This document shows positions 24,681 through 33,320 of a stretch of DNA of 64,000 nt, in pieces. The translations under genes were made by a program, and so were the position numbers. Each line of letters starts with the position of its first letter. The first letter of the stretch is position 1. Under the pieces are notes generated by a model. That model was not told the origin of the DNA. It saw only the letters and a program-made list of their open reading frames with translations, and searched no databases. The stretch is from Chloroflexota bacterium (GTDB lineage: Bacteria > Chloroflexota > Anaerolineae > Anaerolineales > Villigracilaceae): NCBI GenBank assembly GCA_016219545.1, contig JACRMH010000046.1, forward strand, positions 23,165 to 87,164, in the 5' to 3' direction.

Positions 24681-25703
24681 ATGCCACACACCCTTCCAAA
24701 ACTCACCCCCGAAATGCTGATCCCCCGTTTGGGCGATTACATCGTCCAAAAAGGATTGATCACTCCAGCCGATCTAAAAAAGGCGCTTGCTCATCAAAAA
24801 AAACAGATCGAAAAAGGCGGCCGCTATTTGCTGGGACAAGCCTTGATCGATCTGAAAATGATAGACCAGGATACTCTCGACCAGGTCATCACCGAACAGA
24901 TCCTTCAGTTACGGTCCGCGTTACAGGCGTCCAACCGCAACCTTGAGCAGCGCGTCAAAGAACGCACCGCTGACTTGAACGAAGCGCTTCAAAAGCTTTC
25001 CGAGTTGAACCAAATGAAAGCCAACTTTGTGGCGAATATCTCACACGAATTAAGAACTCCCCTGACTCACATTAAAGGATATATAGAATTATTGGTCACA
25101 GGTTCTTTGGGGGAAGTTAATGAAGAACAACTCAAAGCCTTACAGGTAAGTCAACGCTCAACTGCCAAGTTGGAAAGCATCATCGAAGACCTCATCATGT
25201 TCTCGCTGGCTTCACGCGGTGCCATGACCATGAAACTGGATAAGGTGGATATTGCCAGTATTGTCCTGCAATCCGTAAAAGCCGCGCACAATAAAGCGGA
25301 AGAGCGCGGTGTGCAGGTCACATTCGCCGTCCCCAAGAATATTCCATTTGTGCAGGCGGATACCGCGAAAATCAACTGGGTGGTGAACCAGCTCCTCGAT
25401 AACGGGATCAAATTCACCCCGTCGGGAGGAAGCGTTGACGTCTCCCTCAAAGAGGACGGAGGCAATCTTGTCCTCGTCACGGTACAGGATACCGGGATAG
25501 GCATCCCATTCAGTAAGTTGCAGGAAATATTCGAGCCCTTCCATCAACTGGATGAATCATCCACGCGCCATTATGGAGGCACTGGACTGGGGCTTTCATT
25601 AGTACGCCAAATTGTCGAGGCACACGGGTCATTGCTGGATGCCCGCTCGGTGGAAGGAAAAGGCTCCACTTTTAAATTCCCCCTGCTGGCAGTGCGTGAT
25701 TAA
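24681..25703 (+). CDS. Histidine kinase with N-terminal MshEN/GspE-N-like domain
   Basis: This encodes 340 residues. Residues 10-75 (LGDYIVQKGLITPADLKKAL ... LGQALIDLKMIDQDTLDQVI) match the MshEN/type II secretion ATPase N-terminal pattern, a fold that can bind c-di-GMP. A coiled coil (76-112) leads to HisKA with ISHELRTPL (His122), an N-box NQLLDNGIKFTP, DTGIGIP and GGTGLGLSL. It has no membrane helix, so it is cytoplasmic. The next gene, another kinase, starts right after its stop, and an OmpR regulator follows; the three probably form one operon. Confidence 0.85.
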   Translation: MPHTLPKLTPEMLIPRLGDYIVQKGLITPADLKKALAHQKKQIEKGGRYLLGQALIDLKMIDQDTLDQVITEQILQLRSALQASNRNLEQRVKERTADLNEALQKLSELNQMKANFVANISHELRTPLTHIKGYIELLVTGSLGEVNEEQLKALQVSQRSTAKLESIIEDLIMFSLASRGAMTMKLDKVDIASIVLQSVKAAHNKAEERGVQVTFAVPKNIPFVQADTAKINWVVNQLLDNGIKFTPSGGSVDVSLKEDGGNLVLVTVQDTGIGIPFSKLQEIFEPFHQLDESSTRHYGGTGLGLSLVRQIVEAHGSLLDARSVEGKGSTFKFPLLAVRD

Positions 25704-26903
25704 ATGGAACTATCAACTCTGACTTTTTTGCACGAGATATTTCGGGATGTTCAGCAAAAGCAGGATTGGAAGACCGCGCTGGATACACTTTTTGTATCCC
25801 TGCGCGGTTCTTTTATTTTTGATAACGTAGCGATCTATCTTGAAGACCCTCAGACAACAGCATTGGAAGTCGCATACGCACGCGCGGTGGGGCGTGGAAA
25901 AACCGCCGAGGCCGATGCCGCCTGGGGCATCGCGCTTTCACAAGAGGTCATCAAAAATGGGAAAATGGTTTTGATGGAACCGCCGTTGGACCCGACCCAT
26001 GCCGACCGCATGACCTCGACGACCCTATTGGGCTTCCCCTTGTTCATCGGGTCGAAAATAAGCGGCGCGCTGGTCTTCATTCGTTTTGGCGGACCGGAAT
26101 ATACCGAGTTACACATCCAAATCGCATCCCTGCAGGCCTTCTGGGCGGCGGCATTGATCGAACGCAGGGATCTGCAAAAGGCCCGCGCCGAGTTGGATTC
26201 TGTCCAGAGGCAAATGCGTTTGCAGGATGATTTTGTCTCCACCATTTCACACGAGTTACGCACACCACTTGGTTTTATTAAAGGATATAGCACCAGTCTT
26301 TTACGGCAGGATACCGTGTGGGATGACGCCACCCAGCGTGAGTTCCTCAATATCATTGACGAGGAAGCCGACCGCCTGGCGCACCTGATCGAAGACATGC
26401 TCGAATCGGCACGCCTGCAAAGCAACACCCTGCAATTCAAATTTTCGCCCGTCAGGATGGATTCACTCCTGCGCGATGTAACGGTCCGCATGAATGCGCT
26501 TCACCCCGAACTAAAGATAAACTTTGATTCTCTGCCCATTCCATCCATTCAAGGCGATGGGATGCGCCTTGCACAAGTTTTCGATAACTTATTCAGCAAT
26601 GCCATCAAATATGCCCCCGACTCTGAGATCAATATCACAATTCGCGCCATTGGGGATAAAATTCGCATCGCATTCGCCGACAGCGGCGAGGGCATCCCGG
26701 CGGATTATCTGCCCTTTATCTTTGAGCGTTTCTACCGCGTGCCCGGTGAACGTACCGTAACCGGCACCGGACTAGGGTTATACATTTGCAAGCAAATTAT
26801 TAAGGCACATCATGGTAACATTTGGGTAGATTCAATCCTGGGCGAGGGCACCACATTTAATATTGAGTTGCCCATCGAACAGCCCGTGGATCAATCGCTT
26901 TAA
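25704..26903 (+). CDS. GAF-domain sensor histidine kinase
   Basis: This encodes 399 residues and begins immediately after the preceding kinase stop. Residues 10-155 form a GAF-like sensor (FIFDNVAIYLEDPQTTALEVAYA, TTLLGFPLFIGSKISGALVF). A linker helix precedes HisKA with ISHELRTPLGFIKGY (His183), then NLFSNAIKYAPDS, DSGEGIP and GTGLGLYICK of the ATPase domain. No membrane helices are seen. It probably works on the OmpR-type regulator encoded 9 bp downstream. Confidence 0.9.
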   Translation: MELSTLTFLHEIFRDVQQKQDWKTALDTLFVSLRGSFIFDNVAIYLEDPQTTALEVAYARAVGRGKTAEADAAWGIALSQEVIKNGKMVLMEPPLDPTHADRMTSTTLLGFPLFIGSKISGALVFIRFGGPEYTELHIQIASLQAFWAAALIERRDLQKARAELDSVQRQMRLQDDFVSTISHELRTPLGFIKGYSTSLLRQDTVWDDATQREFLNIIDEEADRLAHLIEDMLESARLQSNTLQFKFSPVRMDSLLRDVTVRMNALHPELKINFDSLPIPSIQGDGMRLAQVFDNLFSNAIKYAPDSEINITIRAIGDKIRIAFADSGEGIPADYLPFIFERFYRVPGERTVTGTGLGLYICKQIIKAHHGNIWVDSILGEGTTFNIELPIEQPVDQSL

Positions 26904-26912
26904 GGAGATCGT

Positions 26913-27608
26913 ATGGCCAAACGTATTTTGATCGTGGATGATGAACCTAGATATCTGCGCTTACTGGAAGCCAACCTGCGGACAGAAGGTTATGAGGTCG
27001 CCACGGCGCACGATGGAATGCAGGCGCTGGAGGTGTTTTCATCCCAGCCGATAGACCTCGTCCTGCTGGATGTGATGATGCCGCGTTTGGACGGCTTTGG
27101 CGTTTGTCAGCGCCTGCGTGAATTCTCGAGCGTGCCCATCGTGATCCTGACAGCACGCGGGGAAGAACAGGACCGCGTCCGCGGGCTTGACCTTGGGGCG
27201 GACGATTACCTCGTCAAACCGTTTTCAGCCACAGAATTATTGGCGCGAGTCAGAGCCGTGCTGCGCCGCGCACAACCTCCCACAGAATCAAGCCAGGCGC
27301 GCTTTTTCACACACGATGATCTCAAGATCGATTTTGCGCGGGCTGAGGTTTGGCGGGGCGAAGAGGCTGTTTCACTTTCGGCCACCGAGTACCGCCTTCT
27401 GCTTCAATTCGCACACAATATAGGCAAGATCCTCACCTCGGAAGACTTGTTGACCAGCGTATGGGGAACGGAATATAAAACCGACAAGGAAATCCTTTGG
27501 GTAAGCATTGCCCGCCTTCGTCAAAAATTGGAAGAAGATGCTCATAATCCACGTCACATTGTTACACGCTCAGGACTGGGCTATCTCATGCCCCCGCTTG
27601 AATCATGA
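26913..27608 (+). CDS. OmpR/PhoB-family response regulator
   Basis: This encodes 231 residues, starting after a TAAGGAG site. The receiver has Asp9/Asp10, the phospho-acceptor Asp53 in LLDVMMP, and Lys102 in VKPF. The C-terminal winged helix (about 130-228) has the usual LSATEYRLLLQFAHNIGKILTSEDLLTSVWG and a C-terminal GLGYLM. It is the likely target of the two upstream kinases and binds DNA as a dimer. Target genes unknown. Confidence 0.93.
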   Translation: MAKRILIVDDEPRYLRLLEANLRTEGYEVATAHDGMQALEVFSSQPIDLVLLDVMMPRLDGFGVCQRLREFSSVPIVILTARGEEQDRVRGLDLGADDYLVKPFSATELLARVRAVLRRAQPPTESSQARFFTHDDLKIDFARAEVWRGEEAVSLSATEYRLLLQFAHNIGKILTSEDLLTSVWGTEYKTDKEILWVSIARLRQKLEEDAHNPRHIVTRSGLGYLMPPLES

Positions 27609-27652
27609 CCGTTTTACCTGCAAGACCCAGTCCCTAAACATAGGAAGAAACC

Positions 27653-28804
27653 ATGCCTGAAAAGAAAATTCTCATTGTTGATGCAGATGTAGCCAGTCGA
27701 AACTTCATTGCCCGAAGTTTGGTTGATCAAAAGTATGAAGTAATTCAGGCCGGCTCCGGCAGAGAAGGATTGATCTGCGCCTGGCGGGACCGCCCCGACC
27801 TTGCGATCATTGATCCCAGCATGTCTGACCTCAAAGGGGAGGAAATTGCCATAAAGTTAAGGCAGGACCCACGCACAGCCAACATGCCTTTGATCGCTCT
27901 AAGCAGTGACTCGAGCGTTGTCCGCATCAAATCCTGCCTCGACGCGGGGTTTAGTGAATACATCACCAAGTCAGGTCAGGCTGTCCAAATGCTCAATGAC
28001 ACCATCGCGCGTCTATTTGGCATTGCAGCAGTCTCCGAAAAAAAGGGCGGCATGTTGATGGTATTCCTCAGCGCAAAAGGCGGGACCGGTACTTCATCCC
28101 TGTGCGCGAACATCGCCCACAATATTTCGAAGAATCAACCGGAAGTACGCGTGGCCGTCCTCGACCTGGTCCTGCCGATCGGTTCCATCGCACCCATCGT
28201 CGGCTATGATGGAACGCAGAATATTGTCACGATCACAGATATGCCCCCTGTAGAATCCACCCCGAATTTTTTCAGGAATGAATTGCCCGAAATGAAAATA
28301 TGGGGCTTTAATCTACTGGCCGGAGCGCCGGACCCGGAGAGCAGTAATCAGCTTAAAGTTGGGCGGATTTGGGACATCGTTTTGGCATTGAAAGCATCCT
28401 ATGATTATGTATTTATAGATATTGGGCGCTCGCTTTCCAAGATCACATTACCTCTTATTCAACAAGCGGATCTTATTGCGCTGGTCATCAGCACCGACAT
28501 AAGCACTGTCTCTTTAACAAAAACCTTGTGGACCTATTTGAAAAGCAAGGGAGTGAGCGCGTCATCGGTTTATACGATCCTCAACCGGGCTGTGGGGTTG
28601 GAAGGATTGAGCAAGGTCGATGCTGAAAAGATCCTTGGGATACCCGTTCAGGCTGCCATGCCTTACCTTAGCAGCAATTTCGCTTTTGCCAACAGCCAGC
28701 ATCAACCTTTCACTTTGAAATTCCCCAAAGATTCAGCCTCCTTCGTCTTCGATGCAACGGCAAAAGATATGGCTGCTCTGTCGCGTAAATTACGAGCGCA
28801 GTAG
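27653..28804 (+). CDS. CpaE/TadZ-like ATPase with N-terminal receiver
   Basis: This encodes 383 residues. Residues 1-125 are a receiver domain with Asp54 in IIDPSMS and ITKSG in place of KPF. Residues 130-383 are a MinD/ParA-type ATPase with Walker A SAKGGTGTSSLC (about 139-150) and YVFIDIGRSLSKI as Walker B. CpaE/TadZ proteins place Tad pilus machinery at a cell site. The next gene but one encodes CpaF, which supports this. The pilus platform genes tadB/tadC are not next to it. Confidence 0.85.
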   Translation: MPEKKILIVDADVASRNFIARSLVDQKYEVIQAGSGREGLICAWRDRPDLAIIDPSMSDLKGEEIAIKLRQDPRTANMPLIALSSDSSVVRIKSCLDAGFSEYITKSGQAVQMLNDTIARLFGIAAVSEKKGGMLMVFLSAKGGTGTSSLCANIAHNISKNQPEVRVAVLDLVLPIGSIAPIVGYDGTQNIVTITDMPPVESTPNFFRNELPEMKIWGFNLLAGAPDPESSNQLKVGRIWDIVLALKASYDYVFIDIGRSLSKITLPLIQQADLIALVISTDISTVSLTKTLWTYLKSKGVSASSVYTILNRAVGLEGLSKVDAEKILGIPVQAAMPYLSSNFAFANSQHQPFTLKFPKDSASFVFDATAKDMAALSRKLRAQ

Positions 28805-28857
28805 AAACCCACTTGCCATTGCCATAGACTGTTTGTAAAACACAACGGAGTCGTTCC

Positions 28858-29154
28858 ATGTCAATTGAATATGATGAAAAAGGCAAGTACTATACCGACA
28901 TTATTAAAAAACTGCCTGTTTCTGTTGTGATACAAACCAGCGTCCAGTTGATTCGCGGATTTGTGCATGTAAAACAGGGGGAACGCCTGAAGAACGAACT
29001 GGAACGCGACGAAAACTTCCTTGCCGTCACTGACGCAAGCGTTATCGGGACTAATGATAGGGTCTTGTTCTCGGTGCCATTTATGGCAGTGAGAAGGTCG
29101 CATATAATTTGGATCATGCCGACAGATGAAAAAGAAGAGGATACGAGCGAATGA
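28858..29154 (+). CDS. Small conserved hypothetical protein between cpaE-like and cpaF
   Basis: This encodes 98 residues, predicted soluble, beta-rich (VSVVIQTSVQLIRGFVHV, RVLFSVPFMAVRRSHIIWIMP). Its stop overlaps the start of cpaF (ATGA), indicating coupled translation. No characterised family is recognised. Position alone suggests a role with the Tad/Cpa ATPases. Confidence 0.65.
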   Translation: MSIEYDEKGKYYTDIIKKLPVSVVIQTSVQLIRGFVHVKQGERLKNELERDENFLAVTDASVIGTNDRVLFSVPFMAVRRSHIIWIMPTDEKEEDTSE

Positions 29155-30473
29155 CTGCTCCAGGACCGGCCGGAACGACCCGATTTACAAGTGAAGACCT
29201 CTCGCGTTTGAAAAAATTTCTTTCAGATAATCTTTTGCGCGCGCTGGAAATGGAGGGAATACCAGTTGCCCAGCGCAAAGACTTTGTTCAAAAAAATATG
29301 ATCCACATCTATGAGCAGACCCAGTTGAAGCTGCCCGAAGATTTGCGGAAACAAATATTCGAACAGGTATTGAACGACCTGCTTGGTTTTGGCCCCATCC
29401 AATCCCTCTTGGATGATGATGACGTTTCCGAGATCATGGTCAATGGGCCAAAGAAGGTTTTCGTTGAGAAAAATGGAAAACTGGTCAAGAGCAACATCAC
29501 CTTTGACGATGACGATCACGTCTTGCGGATCATAGACCGCATCATCCTTCCGCTTGGCCGCCGCGTGGACGGTGACTCCCCTACCGTGGATGCGCGCCTG
29601 CCCGACGGTTCGCGCGTGAATGCAGTTGTGCGCCCCGTGGCTGTGGACGGCCCGTCCATTACCATTCGCAAGTTTCGCAAGGACAGGTTGAAAGCAGAAG
29701 ATCTGATCGCATTGGACTCAATGACAAAACCGATGGCGGACTTCCTGCAAGCCTGCGTTAAGGCGCGCTTTAATATCATTATCTCCGGCGGTACTGGTTC
29801 GGGAAAGACGACATTACTGAATGTTATGTCTGGTTATATCCCCGAAAACGAACGGATCATCACCATCGAAGATGCTGCCGAGCTTCAACTTCAACAGGAC
29901 CACGTAATGCGCATGGAAACCAAGTCCGCCAATGCGGACGGTCTTCATGCTGTCAGCATCCGTGAGCTTGTCAGAAATTCCCTGCGTATGCGCCCAGACC
30001 GGATCGTGGTCGGCGAAGTGCGCGGCGGTGAAGCATTGGATATGCTTCAAGCCATGAACACAGGTCACGATGGTTCGTTGACCACTGTCCATGCCAATAC
30101 TGCCCGTGATGCACTTTCCAGAATTGAAACACTGGTGCTCATGGCAGGCATGGACCTTCCCCTCAAAGTAGTGCGCCAGCAAATTTCATCCGCAGTGGAT
30201 TTGATCGTCCAGCAGACACGCCTGAAGGATGGTCAACGTAAAGTGACCGCTGTGACAGAAGTGGCCGGCATGGAAGGCGATATTATTGTCCTGACGGATA
30301 TTTTCAAATTCACGCAGACCGGCGTTACAGCCGATGGAAAAGTTCAAGGCGAAGTCCATGCCACAGGGATACGACCCAACTTCACGCCGCGGCTTGAAGC
30401 GGCCGGCTTCAAACTCAGCGCAGATGTATTCGCCCCAAAGCCATCCATCAGCCCGAATACGACGCGGCGCTGA
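29151..30473 (+). CDS. cpaF: CpaF/TadA-family secretion ATPase
   Basis: This encodes 440 residues. An N-terminal helical domain precedes the ATPase, with Walker A GGTGSGKTT (about 213-221), an Asp box ITIEDAAELQL, MRPDRIVVGEVRGGEALDMLQAMNTGHDG and a His box SLTTVHANT. This is the cytoplasmic motor for Tad/Flp pili or related secretion. The C-terminus continues with a Lys/Gln-rich tail. A structured region with a hairpin follows. Confidence 0.93.
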   Translation: MTAPGPAGTTRFTSEDLSRLKKFLSDNLLRALEMEGIPVAQRKDFVQKNMIHIYEQTQLKLPEDLRKQIFEQVLNDLLGFGPIQSLLDDDDVSEIMVNGPKKVFVEKNGKLVKSNITFDDDDHVLRIIDRIILPLGRRVDGDSPTVDARLPDGSRVNAVVRPVAVDGPSITIRKFRKDRLKAEDLIALDSMTKPMADFLQACVKARFNIIISGGTGSGKTTLLNVMSGYIPENERIITIEDAAELQLQQDHVMRMETKSANADGLHAVSIRELVRNSLRMRPDRIVVGEVRGGEALDMLQAMNTGHDGSLTTVHANTARDALSRIETLVLMAGMDLPLKVVRQQISSAVDLIVQQTRLKDGQRKVTAVTEVAGMEGDIIVLTDIFKFTQTGVTADGKVQGEVHATGIRPNFTPRLEAAGFKLSADVFAPKPSISPNTTRR

Positions 30474-30498
30474 AACTGTCTGCTATAATTTAGTTATC

Positions 30499-30550
30499 TG
30501 ACTTACTCATCGCTGGTCTCACGCATGTTCTACATGCGTAAGTCAAATTT
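30499..30550 (+). terminator. Complex hairpin between cpaF and the XRE gene
   Basis: TGACTTAC (30499) pairs with GTAAGTCA (30538), and a nested ACGCATG/CATGCGT stem overlaps the right arm, followed by AATTTTTG. It could be a terminator, or a regulator site for the next gene. A TATAAT lies just before it (30484-30489). Confidence 0.45.
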
Positions 30551-30619
30551 TTGTTAATAATTTCGAGTAAATATTGCAACTTTTGTTTGGTAAATTCTGC
30601 GATACTCTGTAGAGGAAAC

Positions 30620-31294
30620 ATGCCCAACGCCCAGATCACTATTCGCGAAAAGAAACTTGGTTTGCTGATTCGAGACGCTCGTTTATCCGAACGCCGCAGT
30701 GTTAAAGAATGCGCAGAAGCCATCGGCATCAAACCGGGACTCTTCCTTGCCTACGAGGAAGGCCGCCGCGCCCCATCCCTGCCGGAACTTGAAGCGCTTG
30801 TCTATTATCTCAAATTGCCGATCTCGCAATTTTGGGGCAAGGAGACCAAATCAGATTCAAGCGCGTCCACCGATGAATTGGATACGACCCGCCTGATCTC
30901 ATTGCGTCAGCGTATGATCGGCGCGCTTTTACGGCAGGAGCGCAACAACGTGAACATGTCCATTCGGCATCTTGCGAATGAAACCGGGATTACATCCGCG
31001 CGGCTTAATTCTTATGAATTGGGCGAACGCGCCATTCCTGTACCAGAATTGGAAGTCATCCTGCATGTGATGGGAAGCCGCATCGAGACATTCTTCGATC
31101 AAAGCGGACCCGTCGGGCAGTGGATGAACAGCCAGCGCGCCCTGCAAAAATTCCTTGACCTGTCGGATGAAATGCAGAGTTTTGTCTGTCAGCCAGTGAA
31201 CCGACCTTATATTGAACTCGCCATGAAACTCAGCGACATGTCGAAAGAGAAACTGCGCTCTGTGGCTGAAGGCTTGTTGGATATTACGTTGTAG
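30620..31294 (+). CDS. XRE-family regulator with two helix-turn-helix domains
   Basis: The ATG at 30620 follows AGAGGAAAC and gives 224 residues. The first HTH (about 12-68) is LGLLIRDARLSERRSVKECAEAIGI...LEALVYYLKLPIS. A second similar HTH (about 100-160) reads RQRMIGALLRQERNNVNMSIRHLA...LEVILHVMGSRI. The C-terminus (170-224) is helical. Tandem XRE domains suggest binding to a bipartite operator. Its target is unknown. Confidence 0.82.
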   Translation: MPNAQITIREKKLGLLIRDARLSERRSVKECAEAIGIKPGLFLAYEEGRRAPSLPELEALVYYLKLPISQFWGKETKSDSSASTDELDTTRLISLRQRMIGALLRQERNNVNMSIRHLANETGITSARLNSYELGERAIPVPELEVILHVMGSRIETFFDQSGPVGQWMNSQRALQKFLDLSDEMQSFVCQPVNRPYIELAMKLSDMSKEKLRSVAEGLLDITL

Positions 31295-31325
31295 CAGGGG
31301 CGGGATAACCCCGCCCCCGCCTACG
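31294..31325. repeat. GC-rich palindrome GGGGCGGG ATAA CCCGCCCC
   Basis: It overlaps the stop codon region of the XRE gene and belongs to the same family as the pair after parB. Confidence 0.6.
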
Positions 31326-31348
31326 AAATTGAATTTGGTAACAAACTC

Positions 31349-31870
31349 ATGACACCCGAACCCGATCAACTTGCCGAACAGGGCAAACTTGTTTTTCAAA
31401 ATAAAAATTTCATTGAAGCCATTGAATTATTCCGCAAAGCCGCAGATGGATATACCGCCGCCGGCAATGAATTAATGTCCGCTGAAATGAAGAACAACAT
31501 GAGCGTGGCCTTCTTACAGGCGGGCAAATCCCAGCAAGCGCTGGATGCTGCACTTGGCACAGATCAAATCTTCGAGTCTGCCAACGATATAAAACGTCAG
31601 GGCATGGCAATCGGCAATCAGGCCGCGGCACTCGAAGGATTGGGGCGCAACGATGAAGCCATTGCCGCATATGATCGTTCTGCCAATTTATTTGCCCAGG
31701 CTGGTGAAGGTGACCTGCGCGCCATGGTAATGAAATCCGCCGCCGCCATCAAACTCAAAAAAGGCAAGCTCACCGATTCCGCGTTCAAGATGATGGGGTC
31801 GCTGGATGTCAAAGACAATCCAAGTTTCTTTGAACGCATTTTAAAATTCTTCCTCCGTTTTATCAAATGA
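31349..31870 (+). CDS. Small TPR-like protein
   Basis: This encodes 173 residues with three to four TPR-like units (LAEQGKLVFQNKNFIEAIELFRKAADGY, GNELMSAEMKNNMSVAFLQAGKSQQALDAA, RQGMAIGNQAAALEGLGRNDEAIAAYDRSANLF). The C-terminus is a hydrophobic, Phe-rich tail (FFERILKFFLRFIK) that could touch the membrane. Its stop overlaps the ATG of the next gene, so the two are coupled. Confidence 0.7.
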   Translation: MTPEPDQLAEQGKLVFQNKNFIEAIELFRKAADGYTAAGNELMSAEMKNNMSVAFLQAGKSQQALDAALGTDQIFESANDIKRQGMAIGNQAAALEGLGRNDEAIAAYDRSANLFAQAGEGDLRAMVMKSAAAIKLKKGKLTDSAFKMMGSLDVKDNPSFFERILKFFLRFIK

Positions 31871-32721
31871 TCAATGTCCATTTAAAAGTCCGGCGCGCGG
31901 TCCTTGAAGATCACCTTCAGGTCGCCAACCTTGGCACGGTTGAGTCCAACACGCACCGCCACCTGGATTGGCGCTCGGCGCTTGACTGGCTCGGCGCGGA
32001 TAATTACTGGGTGTTGGAAGAAAGCGGAGCGATCACGGCTGCGCTGGCCTGCCCGGAAGAGCCGACTCAAATGGCATGGATCCGTTTCTTTGGATATGCT
32101 CCGCATCTTTCCGCACCTGAGGCATGGTCAGCCCTCTGGTCAGTTGCCCGCAGTGAAATTTTCCCTGCCAATCAAAACACACAAGTCGCCGCCATCATCG
32201 TAAAACCCTGGTTTCAAAGACTACTTTTATCCAGCGGTTTTGAACTAAAACAAAACATCGTCCTGATGCAACTGGCGCATGAAAAGATCAAAACGTTCTC
32301 CCCGCCTGCGCACCTCAGCATCCGCCCCATGCGGGCAGAGGACCTGCCCATCATCGCAAAAATAGATTCAGATGCCTTCGGACCTTTTTGGCATAACACT
32401 CTCGACTCGCTATCAAGGGCGCGTTCGCAGTCCACTCATGCCACGGTGGCGGAAGATGATTCGGGCGTGGTCGGGTATCAGCTCAGCACAGGCAACCCGC
32501 TCGGGGCCCACCTCGCAAGACTCGGCGTAAGCCCTGAAGCGCAAGGTAAGGGTGTGGGAACTGCTCTCGTCAATGACCTAATCCATCGGCTTGGAGGAAT
32601 CCAATTAAGCCGTCTTTCCGTCAACACACAAGATGACAACGCCGCATCGCTCTCGCTCTATAAAAAAATGGGATTCGTTCCAACCGGCGAACACTTCCCC
32701 GTGCTGGTGTTCAATGGCTGA
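31867..32721 (+). CDS. GNAT-family N-acetyltransferase, two-domain
   Basis: This encodes 284 residues. The C-terminal half (about 150-284) is a clear GNAT fold with LSIRPMRAEDLPIIAKID and the acetyl-CoA loop LGVSPEAQGKGVGTALV, then NDNAASLSLYKKMGF-type ending. The N-terminal half looks like a degenerate second GNAT-like domain. It acetylates an amine or protein; the substrate is unknown. Its end overlaps the start of the next gene. Confidence 0.83.
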   Translation: MINVHLKVRRAVLEDHLQVANLGTVESNTHRHLDWRSALDWLGADNYWVLEESGAITAALACPEEPTQMAWIRFFGYAPHLSAPEAWSALWSVARSEIFPANQNTQVAAIIVKPWFQRLLLSSGFELKQNIVLMQLAHEKIKTFSPPAHLSIRPMRAEDLPIIAKIDSDAFGPFWHNTLDSLSRARSQSTHATVAEDDSGVVGYQLSTGNPLGAHLARLGVSPEAQGKGVGTALVNDLIHRLGGIQLSRLSVNTQDDNAASLSLYKKMGFVPTGEHFPVLVFNG

Positions 32722-33319
32722 AATAACCTTCCCGGCGCGCGTCATGCGAAGATTCGTGGAGACCCTCTCCGCCGAAATTGGTCGTGAAACTTTTGGCGCG
32801 GTCTTATCAAAATCAGGGCTGCCCGAAGAATGGGCGGATGCCGCACACTTCACAGCCCTCGACGATGTGCGGACAGCGCAAGCGTATGCCCGTTTACAAT
32901 CTGCATTACGCACTTATTATGGACGCGGCGCACGCGGCATTCTTCTGCGTATCGGCGCAAAACTTTGGAATCAGTTGCTGGATGATTCTGCCTTTGGGAT
33001 TAAAACTCAAGCCGCACTCATCCGCGGACTTCCAAAGAACTTGCGGCGCAAACCTGCACTGGATTTGCTTGCACGGATTTTGAATGCTGCTGACGGAAAC
33101 ATCACGGTTCATACCCTTGACCTTGACCTTCTCCTCGTTGACCAGACATCGCCAACCACCCTGGGTCAAACCGACGACACCCCGATCTGCTTCGTGACCT
33201 TTGGGTTGATCCGCGAATGTTTATATTGGGCCGATGGACAGGAACACGATATCGAAGAACGAGCCTGCCGCGCCATGGGCGCGAGACAATGTGAATTTAA
33301 GATCACGATTGGAGGATGA
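32714..33319 (+). CDS. V4R (4-vinyl reductase) domain protein
   Basis: The ATG at 32714 lies inside the end of the acetyltransferase gene and gives 201 residues. The C-terminal ECLYWADGQEHDIEERACRAMGARQCEFKI is typical of V4R domains (small-molecule-binding fold related to HNOB/BchJ), with Cys in the expected places. The N-terminal part is helical. V4R proteins are sensors or accessory factors in hydrocarbon binding and tetrapyrrole chemistry. No partner is evident here. Confidence 0.68.
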   Translation: MAEITFPARVMRRFVETLSAEIGRETFGAVLSKSGLPEEWADAAHFTALDDVRTAQAYARLQSALRTYYGRGARGILLRIGAKLWNQLLDDSAFGIKTQAALIRGLPKNLRRKPALDLLARILNAADGNITVHTLDLDLLLVDQTSPTTLGQTDDTPICFVTFGLIRECLYWADGQEHDIEERACRAMGARQCEFKITIGG

Positions 33320-33320
33320 C

